From CAIVVT01 sp963757265 (lineage in GTDB: Bacteria; Acidobacteriota; Terriglobia; Bryobacterales; Bryobacteraceae): a stretch of 64,000 nt of DNA. This document shows positions 7,883-17,339 of the stretch, piece after piece (the first letter of the stretch is position 1; every line of letters starts with the position of its first letter). The stretch spans positions 2,790,001-2,854,000 of the forward strand of contig CAVWRA010000006.1 in the NCBI GenBank assembly GCA_963757265.1. Reading direction: 5' to 3'. The position numbers and the translations under genes are program-made. Under the pieces are notes generated by a model, which was given only the letters and a program-made list of their open reading frames with translations, had not been told where the DNA came from and ran no database searches.

Positions 7883-8022
7883 TTTGCACAGGCTCCTCCC
7901 CTGTGCCTATGCAGGCTCACAGACCAATACCCCTCGCCCGCCGCAATTAGGGTTTAGGATTTCAGTTATTCCGACCTCTCCAGTTCTAGCTCTAATGTCT
8001 GCATTTGTCAACAAGAGAAAAC
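7883..8022 (-). repeat. Operon leader, copy 2 of duplicated sequence, with possible decayed antiterminator start
   Basis: A diverged second copy of the leader at 7417-7546, same orientation, about 470 bp upstream. It also ends in GTGCAAAATG, and the following ~190 bases (7690-7882) contain a short match to the real gene (GAAACCACG) but no intact NusG reading frame. This suggests a lost tandem duplicate of the antiterminator gene; only the leader similarity is clear. Confidence 0.6.
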
Positions 8023-8351
8023 GGTCTTTTGCCCTAGCACTGGCGTACTTAATGTGCTCTTGAAACATATGCTATCAAGATTGTTTGGAAGTACTACACC
8101 CTGGACATTTTTCCCGACAGCTGAGTACGGTTTAGCCCGAACCTGCCTTCTTCAAAGGCTGGGCCGAGAACAAATCGTACCCCGCCCTGACGCAGTGCAC
8201 ATGCTTTCGATTGAAGTTGTGCACCGCTAGCGAGTCAGTTGGCGCCATCTGAACGGCGACAATGCAAGAACTTCTGCGACGCCGTTTGGCTCAGCCCGAC
8301 AACTCACCCTGAATCCAGGCTAGGAGTTCGTTTCATCTCCGAGAAGCGGAA
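8023..8351. other. Intergenic stretch without recognised feature
   Basis: Between the duplicated leader and the frameshifted transferase. No open frame with similarity, no tRNA-like or terminator-like hairpin was found by eye. Confidence 0.5.
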
Positions 8352-9765
8352 CTAGTACGCCCCGCCCCCTGCAACGACCTTCGGCAACGTCCTGAGAACG
8401 ATGGCCCAATCCAGCTTCAACGACCATTGGTCAATGTAAGCAAGATCCAGCCTCATCCACTCTTCAAAATCGAGTTCGTCGCGCCCGGCCAGCGCCCACA
8501 GGCAGGTCAGCCCCGGCCGCATTCGGAGTCTTCTCCGCTGCCAGGTCTCGTATCGCGACACCTCGTCCGGCAGCGGCGGCCGCGGGCCCACGATCGCCAT
8601 CTCACCCCGCACGATGTTCCACAACTGCGGCAGCTCGTCTAGCGAGAACCGCCGCAACCATTTGCCGGCACGGGTGAGCCGGGGATCGTTCGGAATCTTG
8701 AAAGCGGTCCGCTTCACGTTGAGATGCCTCGAGGTCCGCTTTTCGCCGCTCCGCATCCACAAACATGGTTCGGAATTTCAGCAGCACGAAGCGCCTTCCG
8801 TTCAACCCGCACCGTTCCTGCCGGAAGATCGCCGGTCCCGGGGAACTGATCCGGATCAAGACAGCAATCAACAACAGCACCGGCCATAGAACCGCGAGTG
8901 CACATAACGCCACCATGCAATCCACGATCCGCTTGATCACCAGGGCCACTTCATCGTGAGGCGCGCCCGAAAACGTGAGCAGTTGCTCGTCTCCCAGGGA
9001 CTCCAGGTGGACTCTGCTCCTCAGATGCCGGAACAGCCCTAGGTGGATACGCGTTTGGACTCCCTCGTCCTTGCACAGCAGCAGCGTCTCTTCCAGCTGC
9101 ACTAATCGCGCCGCATCCACAGCGAACACGATCTCGTCCACCACGCGCGTTTGCAGGATGTTCGGCAGTCTGGCCAGCTCCAAGACTTCGTAGGCCCGCC
9201 CCAGCTGAACGCTCCCTGGCCGATCATCCAGAAAGCCCTCCAGGCTCAGGCCGGACGATTTGTTCTGCTCAATGAGGCGCGCCACGCGCAAGGCGGTTTC
9301 CCCTGTCCCGACAATGTAGAGGCGGCGCTGCGACAAATCCTGGCGCAACAGCACACCGGAGGCCGCTCGCGCCGCGAGCCGGAAGGCCACCGAGAACGTT
9401 GCGCCATAAAGGAACAGCAGCACGACGAACGGGCGGCTCAGGGAGTACTCTTCCAGCCGTTGGATGTACTGAAAAACGACCACGGCGCCCGTCGCCCACA
9501 GGCTCTGCTGCAAGGCGGTGGCAACAAGCTTGAGGCGATTGGTGCGCAGAATTGCGTCGTATACATTCATCCACAACCCGACCAGCACCCAAGTGATCAA
9601 AGCACTGAGGGTGAGGAGCGTTCGCGTCGAGGCGGAAAGGGCAAAGGGCCGCGCCAGCACGAGGTGGCTGCGTGTCGCATACGCAACATCGAAGGCCAGC
9701 CAGATCAATAAGATGTCGGCAATGATGAAGAGCGGCTGCGTCTTTTGGTACTGGCGGCTGAACAC
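8352..9765 (-). pseudogene. Frameshifted polyprenyl glycosylphosphotransferase (WbaP/EPS sugar transferase)
   Basis: Two open frames together form one exopolysaccharide polyprenyl glycosylphosphotransferase. The 5' part (GTG at 9765) has about five membrane segments, a Rossmann-like CoA-binding domain (YIVGTGETALRVARLI) and the start of the catalytic domain (FRQERCGLNGRRFVLLKFRTM). The 3' part continues LRRFSLDELPQLWNIVRGEM, GPRPPLPDEVSRYE and MRPGLTCLW to its natural C-terminus. The break is one extra base near 8722-8727, where EAS should run straight into LNVKRTAFK. Total length is 3n+1, as expected for one insertion. This may be a real pseudogene or a sequencing error. The operon below has its own, shorter initiating transferase. 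Confidence 0.8.
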
Positions 9766-10049
9766 GGCTTGGAATCAGCATAACACCCGCCAAGCGCGGT
9801 GCTTGCCTGGCAATCCGATAGCGCTTCAACTGATCTCTTCCCGTATGTAAATGTATAGCCGATTACCGGGCCCCACTCGATCAGAGGAGGCACCGGATAA
9901 GCCTGAGTGCGTCCGAACGGATCATTTACACCCGTTGTCCGCTTTCAACAGGTTCTCCATCTGATTTGGATCCGGGAAGCTGAGCTTGCGGAGAATTCGG
10001 CGACTCAGGCTCAGGAGACTAGATAGACTCTCACCAGAATGGCCGGTTG

Positions 10050-10290
10050 ACGGTGCATAGTCGAGAGCGGCTACACCTCAACGTAGCTCTCGAGGGTTGG
10101 ACATTGAAACAGGCTGCAGCCTGCTTCAACTTCGGCGCCAAGACCGGTTCCAAGTAGGTGCGGCTCTAGCGTGAGGCCGGCGTGACCGGGCTCGGCGATC
10201 GCGGTCCTCGGCCACTCCGATTGCGCACCCCGACTCTGGGCGTTGCAGGTGTCGCCGGGTCCACCATGCCAGCGCTGGTGGACGACATAA
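10050..10290 (+). pseudogene. Degenerate IS481-type transposase, N-terminal fragment
   Basis: Reading from ~10054, the translation gives ALEGWTLKQAAACFNFGAKT, then REAGVTGLGDRG after two stop codons. This matches the helix-turn-helix start of IS481-family transposases (EGGWTLKQAAARFGVSAKTASKW). No DDE domain follows. The remaining 9766-10049 stretch shows nothing recognisable. Confidence 0.6.
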
Positions 10291-10486
10291 GTAGCGCCCT
10301 GCTGGAGTGGTGCAGCCACATTCGCACGGTAGCGATGAGTCGGGCCGTTGAGGCACTGGCGAAGCCGGGTGAAAAGGTGACCGAAAACGAAGCGAACGGA
10401 TCCGGGTATCACGAGAGTGGCTGTGAGATCGCAGCCGCACCCCTGGCTCGGAGGTTAGATCAGTGCACCCTCCTGGGGCGCATTGA

Positions 10487-11029
10487 CTACGGAGAGGGTA
10501 TCACCGCGGAGGCTTCATTCGATGCCGCGCTCAGACTGCCGTTGGTGCCAACAGATTCTACCACGTAGTAGTAGGTCTGACCGGCCGCGACAGTAGTGTC
10601 TACATAGGTGAGCGCGCTTGTTGGAGTGGCGTTGATCAGAGTGTATGGCCCGCCGGATGTGGTCCCGCGGTAAACGTTGTATCCAGCGACGTTTGACGAG
10701 GTACTCGCCACCCAGGTCAAAGTAGCCGAATGACCACTGCCTGTGACACACCCCAGACCGAGCGCCGCGTTCACGACTCTCTGCACGACGACGATATTGC
10801 ACACACCGGCGCCCATGATGTTGGCGGTGCACGGCGCCGCACCGACGGCCATGTTCACAGCCAACTGGACGTCCGTGACATTCACCACCCCATCGCCGTT
10901 AAGATCGCAGGGGCTGATCTGGGCCGACGCAGAGTAGCATGCAATACTGGCGGCTAAAGCGAAGATTCGCCAAGTCCAGTGGGCCACACACTGGCTCGCC
11001 AAATGGTGAATACGGAGCTTAATCTTCAC
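10487..11029 (-). CDS. Secreted dockerin-like / fibronectin type III protein
   Basis: A 180-residue secreted protein. Residues 1-36 form a signal peptide (hydrophobic ALAASIACYSASA, likely cleavage after ASA). Residues ~38-95 are dockerin-like: the first repeat, CDLNGDGVVNVTDVQLAVN, carries the calcium-loop D-N-D pattern. The second, IMGAGVCNIVVVQRVVNAAL, keeps the helix but has lost the acidic ligands. Residues ~100-178 are a fibronectin type III domain (LTWVASTSSNVAGYNVYRG, YYYVVESVGTNG). It lies just downstream of a cohesin-like giant protein on the same strand, so it could anchor to that protein; this is inferred. A paralog is at 16519-17121. Confidence 0.8.
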   Translation of the reverse strand: MKIKLRIHHLASQCVAHWTWRIFALAASIACYSASAQISPCDLNGDGVVNVTDVQLAVNMAVGAAPCTANIMGAGVCNIVVVQRVVNAALGLGCVTGSGHSATLTWVASTSSNVAGYNVYRGTTSGGPYTLINATPTSALTYVDTTVAAGQTYYYVVESVGTNGSLSAASNEASAVIPSP

Positions 11030-11156
11030 GAGAATTACCTCATTCTATTCTAGATTCAATTGCCCCGCTCCCTTCGAGAGCGAACCCATTCTTGCTGCAC
11101 ATCACTTATCGGACTCCCCTTGGCCGAACACCTCATAGCTCATGGATCGTTGGATT

Positions 11157-14100
11157 CTACTCGATCGCCAACGTGACCGTGTTGCTGAAGAGGCGTCGGC
11201 CAGTTGGGGAGATCATTTCCAGTTGGACCGGGATTGCGTCGCCGAGCGGCGCCGCGGCTGGGATTCTCACGTTGATGAGGAAGACCCCGGCGGCATCCGC
11301 TGCAGGCACTACCGATTGGACTTGAGCATCGACGCCGCCCACCACGATGCGAATTGAACTGCTACTCACGCTCGCGCCGAGTCCTGTGGCGTGGATGGAC
11401 ACCAGGTCGCCATTCTGAGCCGGTTCACCGCTGGCGTTAGAGTCTCGGGTGGTAGCAAGGTGGTTCGTGCCGGCGAGCGTAATCTGTCCCTGGCCCGGAT
11501 TCGAACTCCGCGCCGGCAGGAGCGTCGGAGTTGCTTCCTGCATGGCGGCATGCAACGGCGAGGAGGCGCCAGCGCTTGTCTCTACCGTGATGTCCAATCC
11601 AGCCTCGGCAGAGGTGTTTGGGCACTGGAAGTCAACGCGCGTCCAGCTGGCATACAGCACAGCAGTGAGCTCGCCGTTGATATGTACTGTGGTGCCGCCG
11701 AGTTCCCTGGAGGAGCCGCTCGGATCGGAAGATTCCTCGTCAGCCAGGCTCAGCCAACTGCCTTTCAGCGTGGCGATGCCGCCGGGGCTACATGTGACTA
11801 TGGCTGATCGCGCGATCACAGGTTTGCCCGAGCCAACCGTGATCTTGGACTCAATGGAGGAACGGAAGCCTGTAGAATTGACGGCCGAGAACACAGCGGC
11901 AAAGGTGCCTTCCTGGTTGGGAGCAGGGGTCCAGTTGAAGCGGCCGGATGAGGCCTCAAATGAGGCTCCAGCCGGGAGGTTAGAAGCAGCGATGCGAACC
12001 GGGAGTCCGGCCGGATCTTGCGCCGCAACCCGGAAGTCAAGCGGTTCACCCGACTTCACGAGCACTGTTGTGGGCAGACTCAGGACCGGGGCACGCGAGG
12101 CCAGCACCTCGATCCGATCTTCGGCTTCGTCGCCAGCGTTTCGCGTGGCAATGCTGATGATCGATTGAGGAGTAGCGGCATCGACCGTGCCGCGGAACTT
12201 CATAGAACTCTGATCCGCACGAGCGTCGATGGTCGCCGGCAGGCGCACGTCGCTGCTGTTAGAAGCAACGGCCAGAGCAGTGGCGTCGGGTGCACCTGGG
12301 CTTGCTAATCGCACCTCGCAAGTGAACGAATCACCGGCACGCACGGCCTTCGGGGCGCAGTCTAGAGAGCGCAGCGGAGTGGAGGGAACTGCGGGCACGC
12401 CAGCACGTTGGGTAGCCGCAGCCGGCAGGATCATCGCTGTGCTGCGACCGCTGGTCCCACTCACGCTGGCCTCCCCAGCCGTGTGTGTTGGCGAAAGTAC
12501 GGTGTTGAAGACAATATCCACCCAGTAGTTGTTCGCGCTGAGTCTGCTGGCCGGGAAACTCGATTGGGTGTATGTGTAGATGCCGTTGCCTCCATCTTCA
12601 CCATCTTTTAAGGCATGTAGCGGCCCATTGTCCACACCAGAAGCGCTGAAGTACTCCGTATCGTTCGAGTAATGGCCGGAGGGCACCCAGTAGGAGATTA
12701 CGTAAGTCGCGTTTGCAGTGATGGCGACCGGAGTGTTGAAGTTCACCTGTTGCCAACCCGACGACGTCTCATTCATAAATGTGGTGGCAGCCAATAGTAC
12801 GCCCCCCTTGGTCCAGAGGTGCGCGCTGTGCGTGCCGATATTACTTGAACCTTTGTAGAAGCGTGCGCCGAGAACGTAGCCTGCGATGTTGCTCGAGAAC
12901 TTCATGCCGACTTCGATCCCGCTAGTATCCGGGTCATTTGTCAGAATAGGCTGGGCCGTGGAATCCCACACCGAGCACGGGCAAGTGGTTGAGGCTGTCG
13001 GCGTCAGCGAACGATCCCCGGCCTCGTAAGCCATCGTGGCCTTCGCGATCGTGGCCTTCGCGTTCGAGTCCTGGATGACTCTAGGCTTGAGCGTCAGCGA
13101 AGCAGTCTTAGAGGTGCCATTCAAAGCCGCGGTGAGGACCACGGTTTGGATGCTGGCGACCCTCCCGGCTGTGGCCGTGAAGCTGCCGCTCGTGGCGGCG
13201 GCAGGCACGCTGAGGCTAGCCGGCACGGTGACAGCGGCATTGTTGCTGCTCAAGGCCACGCTGAGACCGCCGCTGGACGCCGCCGCGCTCAAACTGACAC
13301 TGCAGCTGCTGGTGCCTCGGCCGGTCAACGACGTCGGGCTGCAGCTCAGTGCGGTCACGGTCACGGGGGGCGCCAGGCTCAGCGAAGCAGTTTGAGAGCT
13401 GCCGTTCAAAGCCGCGCTGAGGACCACAGTTTTAGTGCTGGCGACCCTGCTGGCTGTGGCCGTGAAGCTGCCGCTCGTGGCGGCGGCCGGCACGCTGAGG
13501 CTGGCCGGCACGGTGACGGCGGCCTTGTTGCTGTTCAAGGCCACGCTCAGACCGCCGCTGGGCGCCGCCGCGCTCAAACTGACACTGCAGCTGCTGGTGC
13601 CTCGGCCGGTCAACGACGTCGGGCTGCAGCTCAGTGCGGTCACGGTCACGGGGGGCGCCAGGCTCAGCGAAGCAGTTTGAGAGCTGCCGTTCAAAGCCGC
13701 GCTGAGGACCACGGTTTGGGTGCTGGCGACCGTCCCGGCAGTGGCTGTGAAGCTGCCGCTCGTGGCGGCGGCCGGCACGCTGAGGCTAGCCGGCACGGTG
13801 ACAGCGGCATTGTTGCCGCTCAAGGCCACGCTGAGACCGCCGCTGGACGCCGCCGCGCTCAAACTGACACTGCAGCTGCTGGTGCCTCGGCCGGTCAACG
13901 ACGTCGGGCTGCAGCTCAGTGCGGTCACGGTCACGGGGGGCGCCAGGCTCAGCGAAGCAGTTTGAGAGCTGCCGTTCAAAGCCGCGCTGAGGACCACGGT
14001 TTGGGTGCTGGCGACCGTCCCGGCAGTGGCTGTGAAGCTGCCGCTCGTGGCGGCGGCCGGCACGCTGAGGCTAGCCGGCACGGTGACGGCGGTATTGTTG

Positions 14101-14714
14101 CTGCTCAAGGCCACGCTCAGACCGCCGCTGGGCGCCGCCGCGCTCAAACTGACACTGCAGCTGCTGGTGCCCGGGCCGGTCAACAACGTCGGGGTGCATG
14201 TGAGGTTACTCACCGTAACAGGCACAGCCACCACGCCACCAGTTGCTGAAGTCGCCATTGGCACGGCTGTTTGATCAGTTGCGGATGGGCTTAGGACTTG
14301 AATTGGCCTACTCAAATTCGAAGAAGAGGAAAGGACCAGATTAGCCGTTGCTATGACACCGTTCGGTATTGTGTTGGTGTTGAGCCCAGTCAAGAGGCAG
14401 GTATACGAACCATTCGAACCATAGCAAGTCAAGGACTTCGCCGCGCTGGTAGCGCTGGGGCCAGGGGTAACGCTGATCGCAGTGAAGTCAGCTGGCGAAT
14501 ATGAGAATGTCCACTCCAGCCCAGCTGGTTGTACTGATGCGGAGCTCATCGAAAGGCCCAAGGAAACGCTGCCGCCGGCAGAGGCACCGCCTGATAAGAG
14601 AGACAACGAAACTTGCGCGCACATTGTTGCCGCGGAGGTGAAAAACAGGGCGGATAGAAGCGCAAGCTTAGTCGAGCAACATTGCGAGACGCTCATCAAG
14701 ACAGCAACTCCCAC
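11157..14714 (-). CDS. Giant secreted protein: cohesin-like domain, tandem Ig-like repeats, DUF4082 and TIGR03437 C-terminus
   Basis: Up to 1185 residues (GTG at 14714; an ATG at 14696 also works). A signal peptide (LALLSALFFTSAATMCAQ) precedes a cohesin-like domain (~35-160: GLEWTFSYSPADFTAISVTP, NGVIATANLVL). Four ~95-residue Ig-like repeats (~164-543) follow, each opening VTALSCSPTSLTG or a variant. Then come a DUF4082-type domain (~575-735: KFSSNIAGYVLGARFYKG, NTPVAITANATYVISYW), further Ig-like domains, and a C-terminal domain matching TIGR03437 (GDLVSIHATGLG, FLINVRIPAAAPLGDA, SNTVTLAIE). The last domain is characteristic of Solibacter. The protein is probably exported and surface-associated. 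No enzyme domain is visible. Confidence 0.85.
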   Translation of the reverse strand: MGVAVLMSVSQCCSTKLALLSALFFTSAATMCAQVSLSLLSGGASAGGSVSLGLSMSSASVQPAGLEWTFSYSPADFTAISVTPGPSATSAAKSLTCYGSNGSYTCLLTGLNTNTIPNGVIATANLVLSSSSNLSRPIQVLSPSATDQTAVPMATSATGGVVAVPVTVSNLTCTPTLLTGPGTSSCSVSLSAAAPSGGLSVALSSNNTAVTVPASLSVPAAATSGSFTATAGTVASTQTVVLSAALNGSSQTASLSLAPPVTVTALSCSPTSLTGRGTSSCSVSLSAAASSGGLSVALSGNNAAVTVPASLSVPAAATSGSFTATAGTVASTQTVVLSAALNGSSQTASLSLAPPVTVTALSCSPTSLTGRGTSSCSVSLSAAAPSGGLSVALNSNKAAVTVPASLSVPAAATSGSFTATASRVASTKTVVLSAALNGSSQTASLSLAPPVTVTALSCSPTSLTGRGTSSCSVSLSAAASSGGLSVALSSNNAAVTVPASLSVPAAATSGSFTATAGRVASIQTVVLTAALNGTSKTASLTLKPRVIQDSNAKATIAKATMAYEAGDRSLTPTASTTCPCSVWDSTAQPILTNDPDTSGIEVGMKFSSNIAGYVLGARFYKGSSNIGTHSAHLWTKGGVLLAATTFMNETSSGWQQVNFNTPVAITANATYVISYWVPSGHYSNDTEYFSASGVDNGPLHALKDGEDGGNGIYTYTQSSFPASRLSANNYWVDIVFNTVLSPTHTAGEASVSGTSGRSTAMILPAAATQRAGVPAVPSTPLRSLDCAPKAVRAGDSFTCEVRLASPGAPDATALAVASNSSDVRLPATIDARADQSSMKFRGTVDAATPQSIISIATRNAGDEAEDRIEVLASRAPVLSLPTTVLVKSGEPLDFRVAAQDPAGLPVRIAASNLPAGASFEASSGRFNWTPAPNQEGTFAAVFSAVNSTGFRSSIESKITVGSGKPVIARSAIVTCSPGGIATLKGSWLSLADEESSDPSGSSRELGGTTVHINGELTAVLYASWTRVDFQCPNTSAEAGLDITVETSAGASSPLHAAMQEATPTLLPARSSNPGQGQITLAGTNHLATTRDSNASGEPAQNGDLVSIHATGLGASVSSSSIRIVVGGVDAQVQSVVPAADAAGVFLINVRIPAAAPLGDAIPVQLEMISPTGRRLFSNTVTLAIE
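13084..14222. repeat. Four tandem 285-bp coding repeats
   Basis: Units begin near 13084, 13369, 13654 and 13939, spaced exactly 285 bp (95 codons) apart, inside the giant secreted protein. Copies differ at only a few positions, mostly in the short segment around the central TVASTQT/RVASTKT residues. The outermost edges are more diverged. Long open frames on the opposite strand here are by-products of the GC-rich repeat. Confidence 0.9.
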
Positions 14715-15246
14715 CCTTCTTGCTTAACGACAACTCGCTTTTGTGAACATCTTGCAGGCACACTGATCGCCCTTAACGGCGCACGATCATCATTTATTGG
14801 CGGGGACTTAAGGGCCGGATTCCCTCCGAAAAGTCTATTGAGCCGAGGCGCTCGGTGGCGCCTTCGTCTGGATCACCGACCTGCCCTTCCATCTGTTAAG
14901 GGACTTCACAACGCAATTTGATATACCCTCTATTTCATATCGTGTTATTCCAAAGCCGCGACAGAAATTGTGCGCATTAAACTTTCTACAGACGAGAACC
15001 GCCATCTGATTGCGTCCTAAAGGGCATCCGGCTTGCCCAAATCAGATGGGGGCCGCCCTACTCGGTCAAGCTAGAGCCCCCTGTCTGCGTGTGGAGCCGC
15101 CTGACCTCAAGCCCAGCTTTGTCGCTTCAATTGATGAAATGCTGTCCCAATTGGGCTGTCATTTGCGGGGTAGGACAGGCTTTGGGCAGGGGCTCACGGC
15201 CCTTTAGCAGTTTGCCGATCTTCTCCTAAAACAAGTAACACGAAGA
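14715..15246. other. Intergenic stretch upstream of the giant secreted protein
   Basis: No gene recognised. It probably contains the promoter of the minus-strand giant protein gene, but no clear -35/-10 pair stood out. Confidence 0.5.
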
Positions 15247-15540
15247 ATGTTCTCGACATTTAATGAGCATAACATACGCAGATACCACATCCATCAGCAC
15301 GAGTTGTTCAGCTACGGATCGTTGCAAGAGCAGGCCCCTGCGGATCATCCGCTGCTCCCGATGCGGACGATGCTCGATGAGGTTTTGAAGGCGCTTAACC
15401 GACGCCTCAGCGAGAGGCACGGCGAGGAGGGATGGAAATCGATCCCGCCGGAACGGCTGTTGCGGGCGCTGCTACTGCAAATGCTGTAATCGGTGCGCAG
15501 CAAGCGGATGCTGATGAAGCAACCGGTGGACTCAAAAAGG
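15247..15540 (+). pseudogene. IS5-family transposase, N-terminal fragment
   Basis: The translation LFSYGSLQEQAPADHPLLPM followed by IPPERLLRALLLQML is the conserved N-terminus of IS5-type transposases (ELFSYVSLEERVPADHPLR...IPPEKLLRALLLQ). An in-frame TAA follows, after which SVRSKRMLMKQ continues the family pattern for a few residues before similarity ends. The catalytic domain is missing, so this is a remnant. Confidence 0.75.
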
Positions 15541-15812
15541 TCCTTTTTTCAGCAGTTTGCAGCAGCTCGTCAGCAGACTGCTGAATACAGATTCCGGCTG
15601 GTACCGTCTGCTCTAGTACCAGCGGTACGACTTGGGCTTGTTTTGCCAGTAAACCGATGAAAGAATTGACTTGTCGAGCTCGGATCTAGAATCGGAACGC
15701 TCCCGCGACTGAGCGAAAGGAAGAATGTTCAAGCGGAGGGCCAGGGCCTCGGCCGTTGCCAGAACAGCGACCCCCGTTGATGTAGGACGGAATCTTAGGC
15801 TGGTCGGACAAA

Positions 15813-16181
15813 ATGAAACTCACACTGATCATCTTGGGTGTCTTATTCGGAGAAGTTGCCATCGCCGCGTTCCTGGCCAAGTTCCTCCGCGCCGGACGCG
15901 GGCCACTCGACGCGGAGTGCATGCCGGAATCTGCGCGCGAACTTCAATTCTCCTCGGTCTACTTGACTGGCTTCGCGGAGGTGGGCGACGGGTTGGCTGC
16001 GGTGGATCACGAAATCAATTCGCCCGAGCCCCAATCGTCAACGACGGTTGCCCGCGGCAAAGCATCCTCACTCACAACTTGGTGGACAGAGACTTACGCG
16101 ACGGGGATCCCCAGAGGGTGGAGAAAACTCACTAGCCGCATAATGGCCAAGGACACAGTGGGCAAGCACGCAGCCGCGTAA
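15813..16181 (+). CDS. Hypothetical small membrane-anchored protein
   Basis: An open frame of 122 residues starting MKLTLIILGVLFGEVAIAAF, a good single membrane anchor or signal sequence. The rest is polar and unrecognised, rich in Ser/Thr/Ala. There is no strong ribosome-binding site, and a competing frame starts at 15725. It lies between transposase debris and a dockerin protein, so it could be chance coding. Confidence 0.3.
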   Translation: MKLTLIILGVLFGEVAIAAFLAKFLRAGRGPLDAECMPESARELQFSSVYLTGFAEVGDGLAAVDHEINSPEPQSSTTVARGKASSLTTWWTETYATGIPRGWRKLTSRIMAKDTVGKHAAA

Positions 16182-16518
16182 CGAAGAATCGAGCGGGGCT
16201 TGGGGCCCCTTTCGCTTCAGGGTGGACGCGCTTCCTCGTTGAAGGGGCCGCCAGTTGGCATTCTGCGCGGGGCTGACGTGCCATCGCAACCGAACTCCGG
16301 CTCTAGAAAACACACGACAACACGGCAGCCGAGCGCTGTAAGCCTTCAGATCCGACAGCGTATACTACAAGCAGTGAGGATGGCTTGTCTGTCCGCTGGC
16401 GCCGGGGAGTGGAGAGGTGGTGTAAATTTCGCGGCGCGAGGCATGCGAGTGCAGTGACATCGCCTCCCTCGTGACGGGAGCCGGGTGCTGGAAGCGGAAT
16501 TCAGAGTGAGAGATCAAC
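16182..16518. other. Intergenic stretch before the second dockerin protein
   Basis: A GC-rich hairpin-like stretch (GGGGCTTGGGGCCCC, ~16195-16210) follows the small hypothetical frame. Nothing else recognised. Confidence 0.4.
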
Positions 16519-17121
16519 GTGGAGTTCATGGGCGCTGTTCGGCAGGTACACAACCGCCCTGCATTTCGTAGGAGTTGGCTGGCCATTGTTCTGGCCGCCG
16601 GCCTAGCTTCCTATTCCGCTTGGGCCCAGATCGGCCCCTGTGATCTAAATGAAGACGGGTTAGTGGATAACGCTGACCTCCAGTTGGCAGTGAACAGGAG
16701 CGTCAGTGCGATGGCTTGTTCAGCCAACCTCGTGGGCGCCGGAATACGCAACATTGTCGTCGTACAGCAGGTCCTCGACGCGGCGCTCGGTCAAGAATTG
16801 GGCACAGACATTGTCCATTCAGTTACCCTGACGTGGCAAGCAAGTCCCTCCACAGACTTGGTTGGATACAACATCTATCGCGCCGCCACATCGGGAGGAC
16901 CCTACACCCTGCTCAACACAATTCCAATCGAAGGGCCCACCTATGTCGACACTCCTGTTCAGGCGGGTCAGATATATTATTACGTAGTTAGAGCTGTGGG
17001 TGCCGACAACAGCCTGAGTGACGCCTCAAATGAAGCGATGGCCGCAATATCGCCTGCAGGGACTCTGCCGAGGCCTCTCCCGTGGCGCCGTCAGCGCAGA
17101 GCTCGCCGAAGTGTCTCTTAA
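16519..17121 (+). CDS. Secreted dockerin-like / fibronectin type III protein (paralog)
   Basis: A 200-residue paralog of the protein at 10487-11029, on the opposite strand. The signal peptide (SWLAIVLAAGLASYSAWAQ) is followed by a dockerin-like pair. Repeat one, CDLNEDGLVDNADLQLAVN, keeps the acidic loop; repeat two, LVGAGIRNIVVVQQVLDAAL, has GAG in place of the acidic ligands, exactly as in the paralog. An FN3 domain follows (LTWQASPSTDLVGYNIYRA, YYYVVRAVGADNS). The C-terminal tail after AAISPAG is arginine-rich and unlike the paralog, which ends there, so it may come from a late frameshift. Start is GTG at 16519 or ATG at 16528. Confidence 0.75.
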   Translation: MEFMGAVRQVHNRPAFRRSWLAIVLAAGLASYSAWAQIGPCDLNEDGLVDNADLQLAVNRSVSAMACSANLVGAGIRNIVVVQQVLDAALGQELGTDIVHSVTLTWQASPSTDLVGYNIYRAATSGGPYTLLNTIPIEGPTYVDTPVQAGQIYYYVVRAVGADNSLSDASNEAMAAISPAGTLPRPLPWRRQRRARRSVS

Positions 17122-17339
17122 GCAGAGAATCTGCCCGAAGGGCTGTTCACAGAGGACGTACTGGAGCGGAGGGGTCCGGGGTGGGCACAAGAACGGGCAC
17201 ACTCCGAAACCGGCGTTCCGAAGGAACGCGGGAATCGTCTGGAACTTATTGAGGATGAAGGGATTTTATGGAGCCACCCGGCGCCCAACGCCAGCGGCCG
17301 TCTTGTGTGCCGTGCGCAGATTGCGTATAGTGGGAGTGC

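Noticed and set aside
13146..14249. Plus-strand 367-residue open frame over the 285-bp repeats
   Set aside because: Low-complexity Arg/Gly/Ala/His translation caused by the GC-rich repeat; the minus-strand giant protein has signal peptide and recognised domains.
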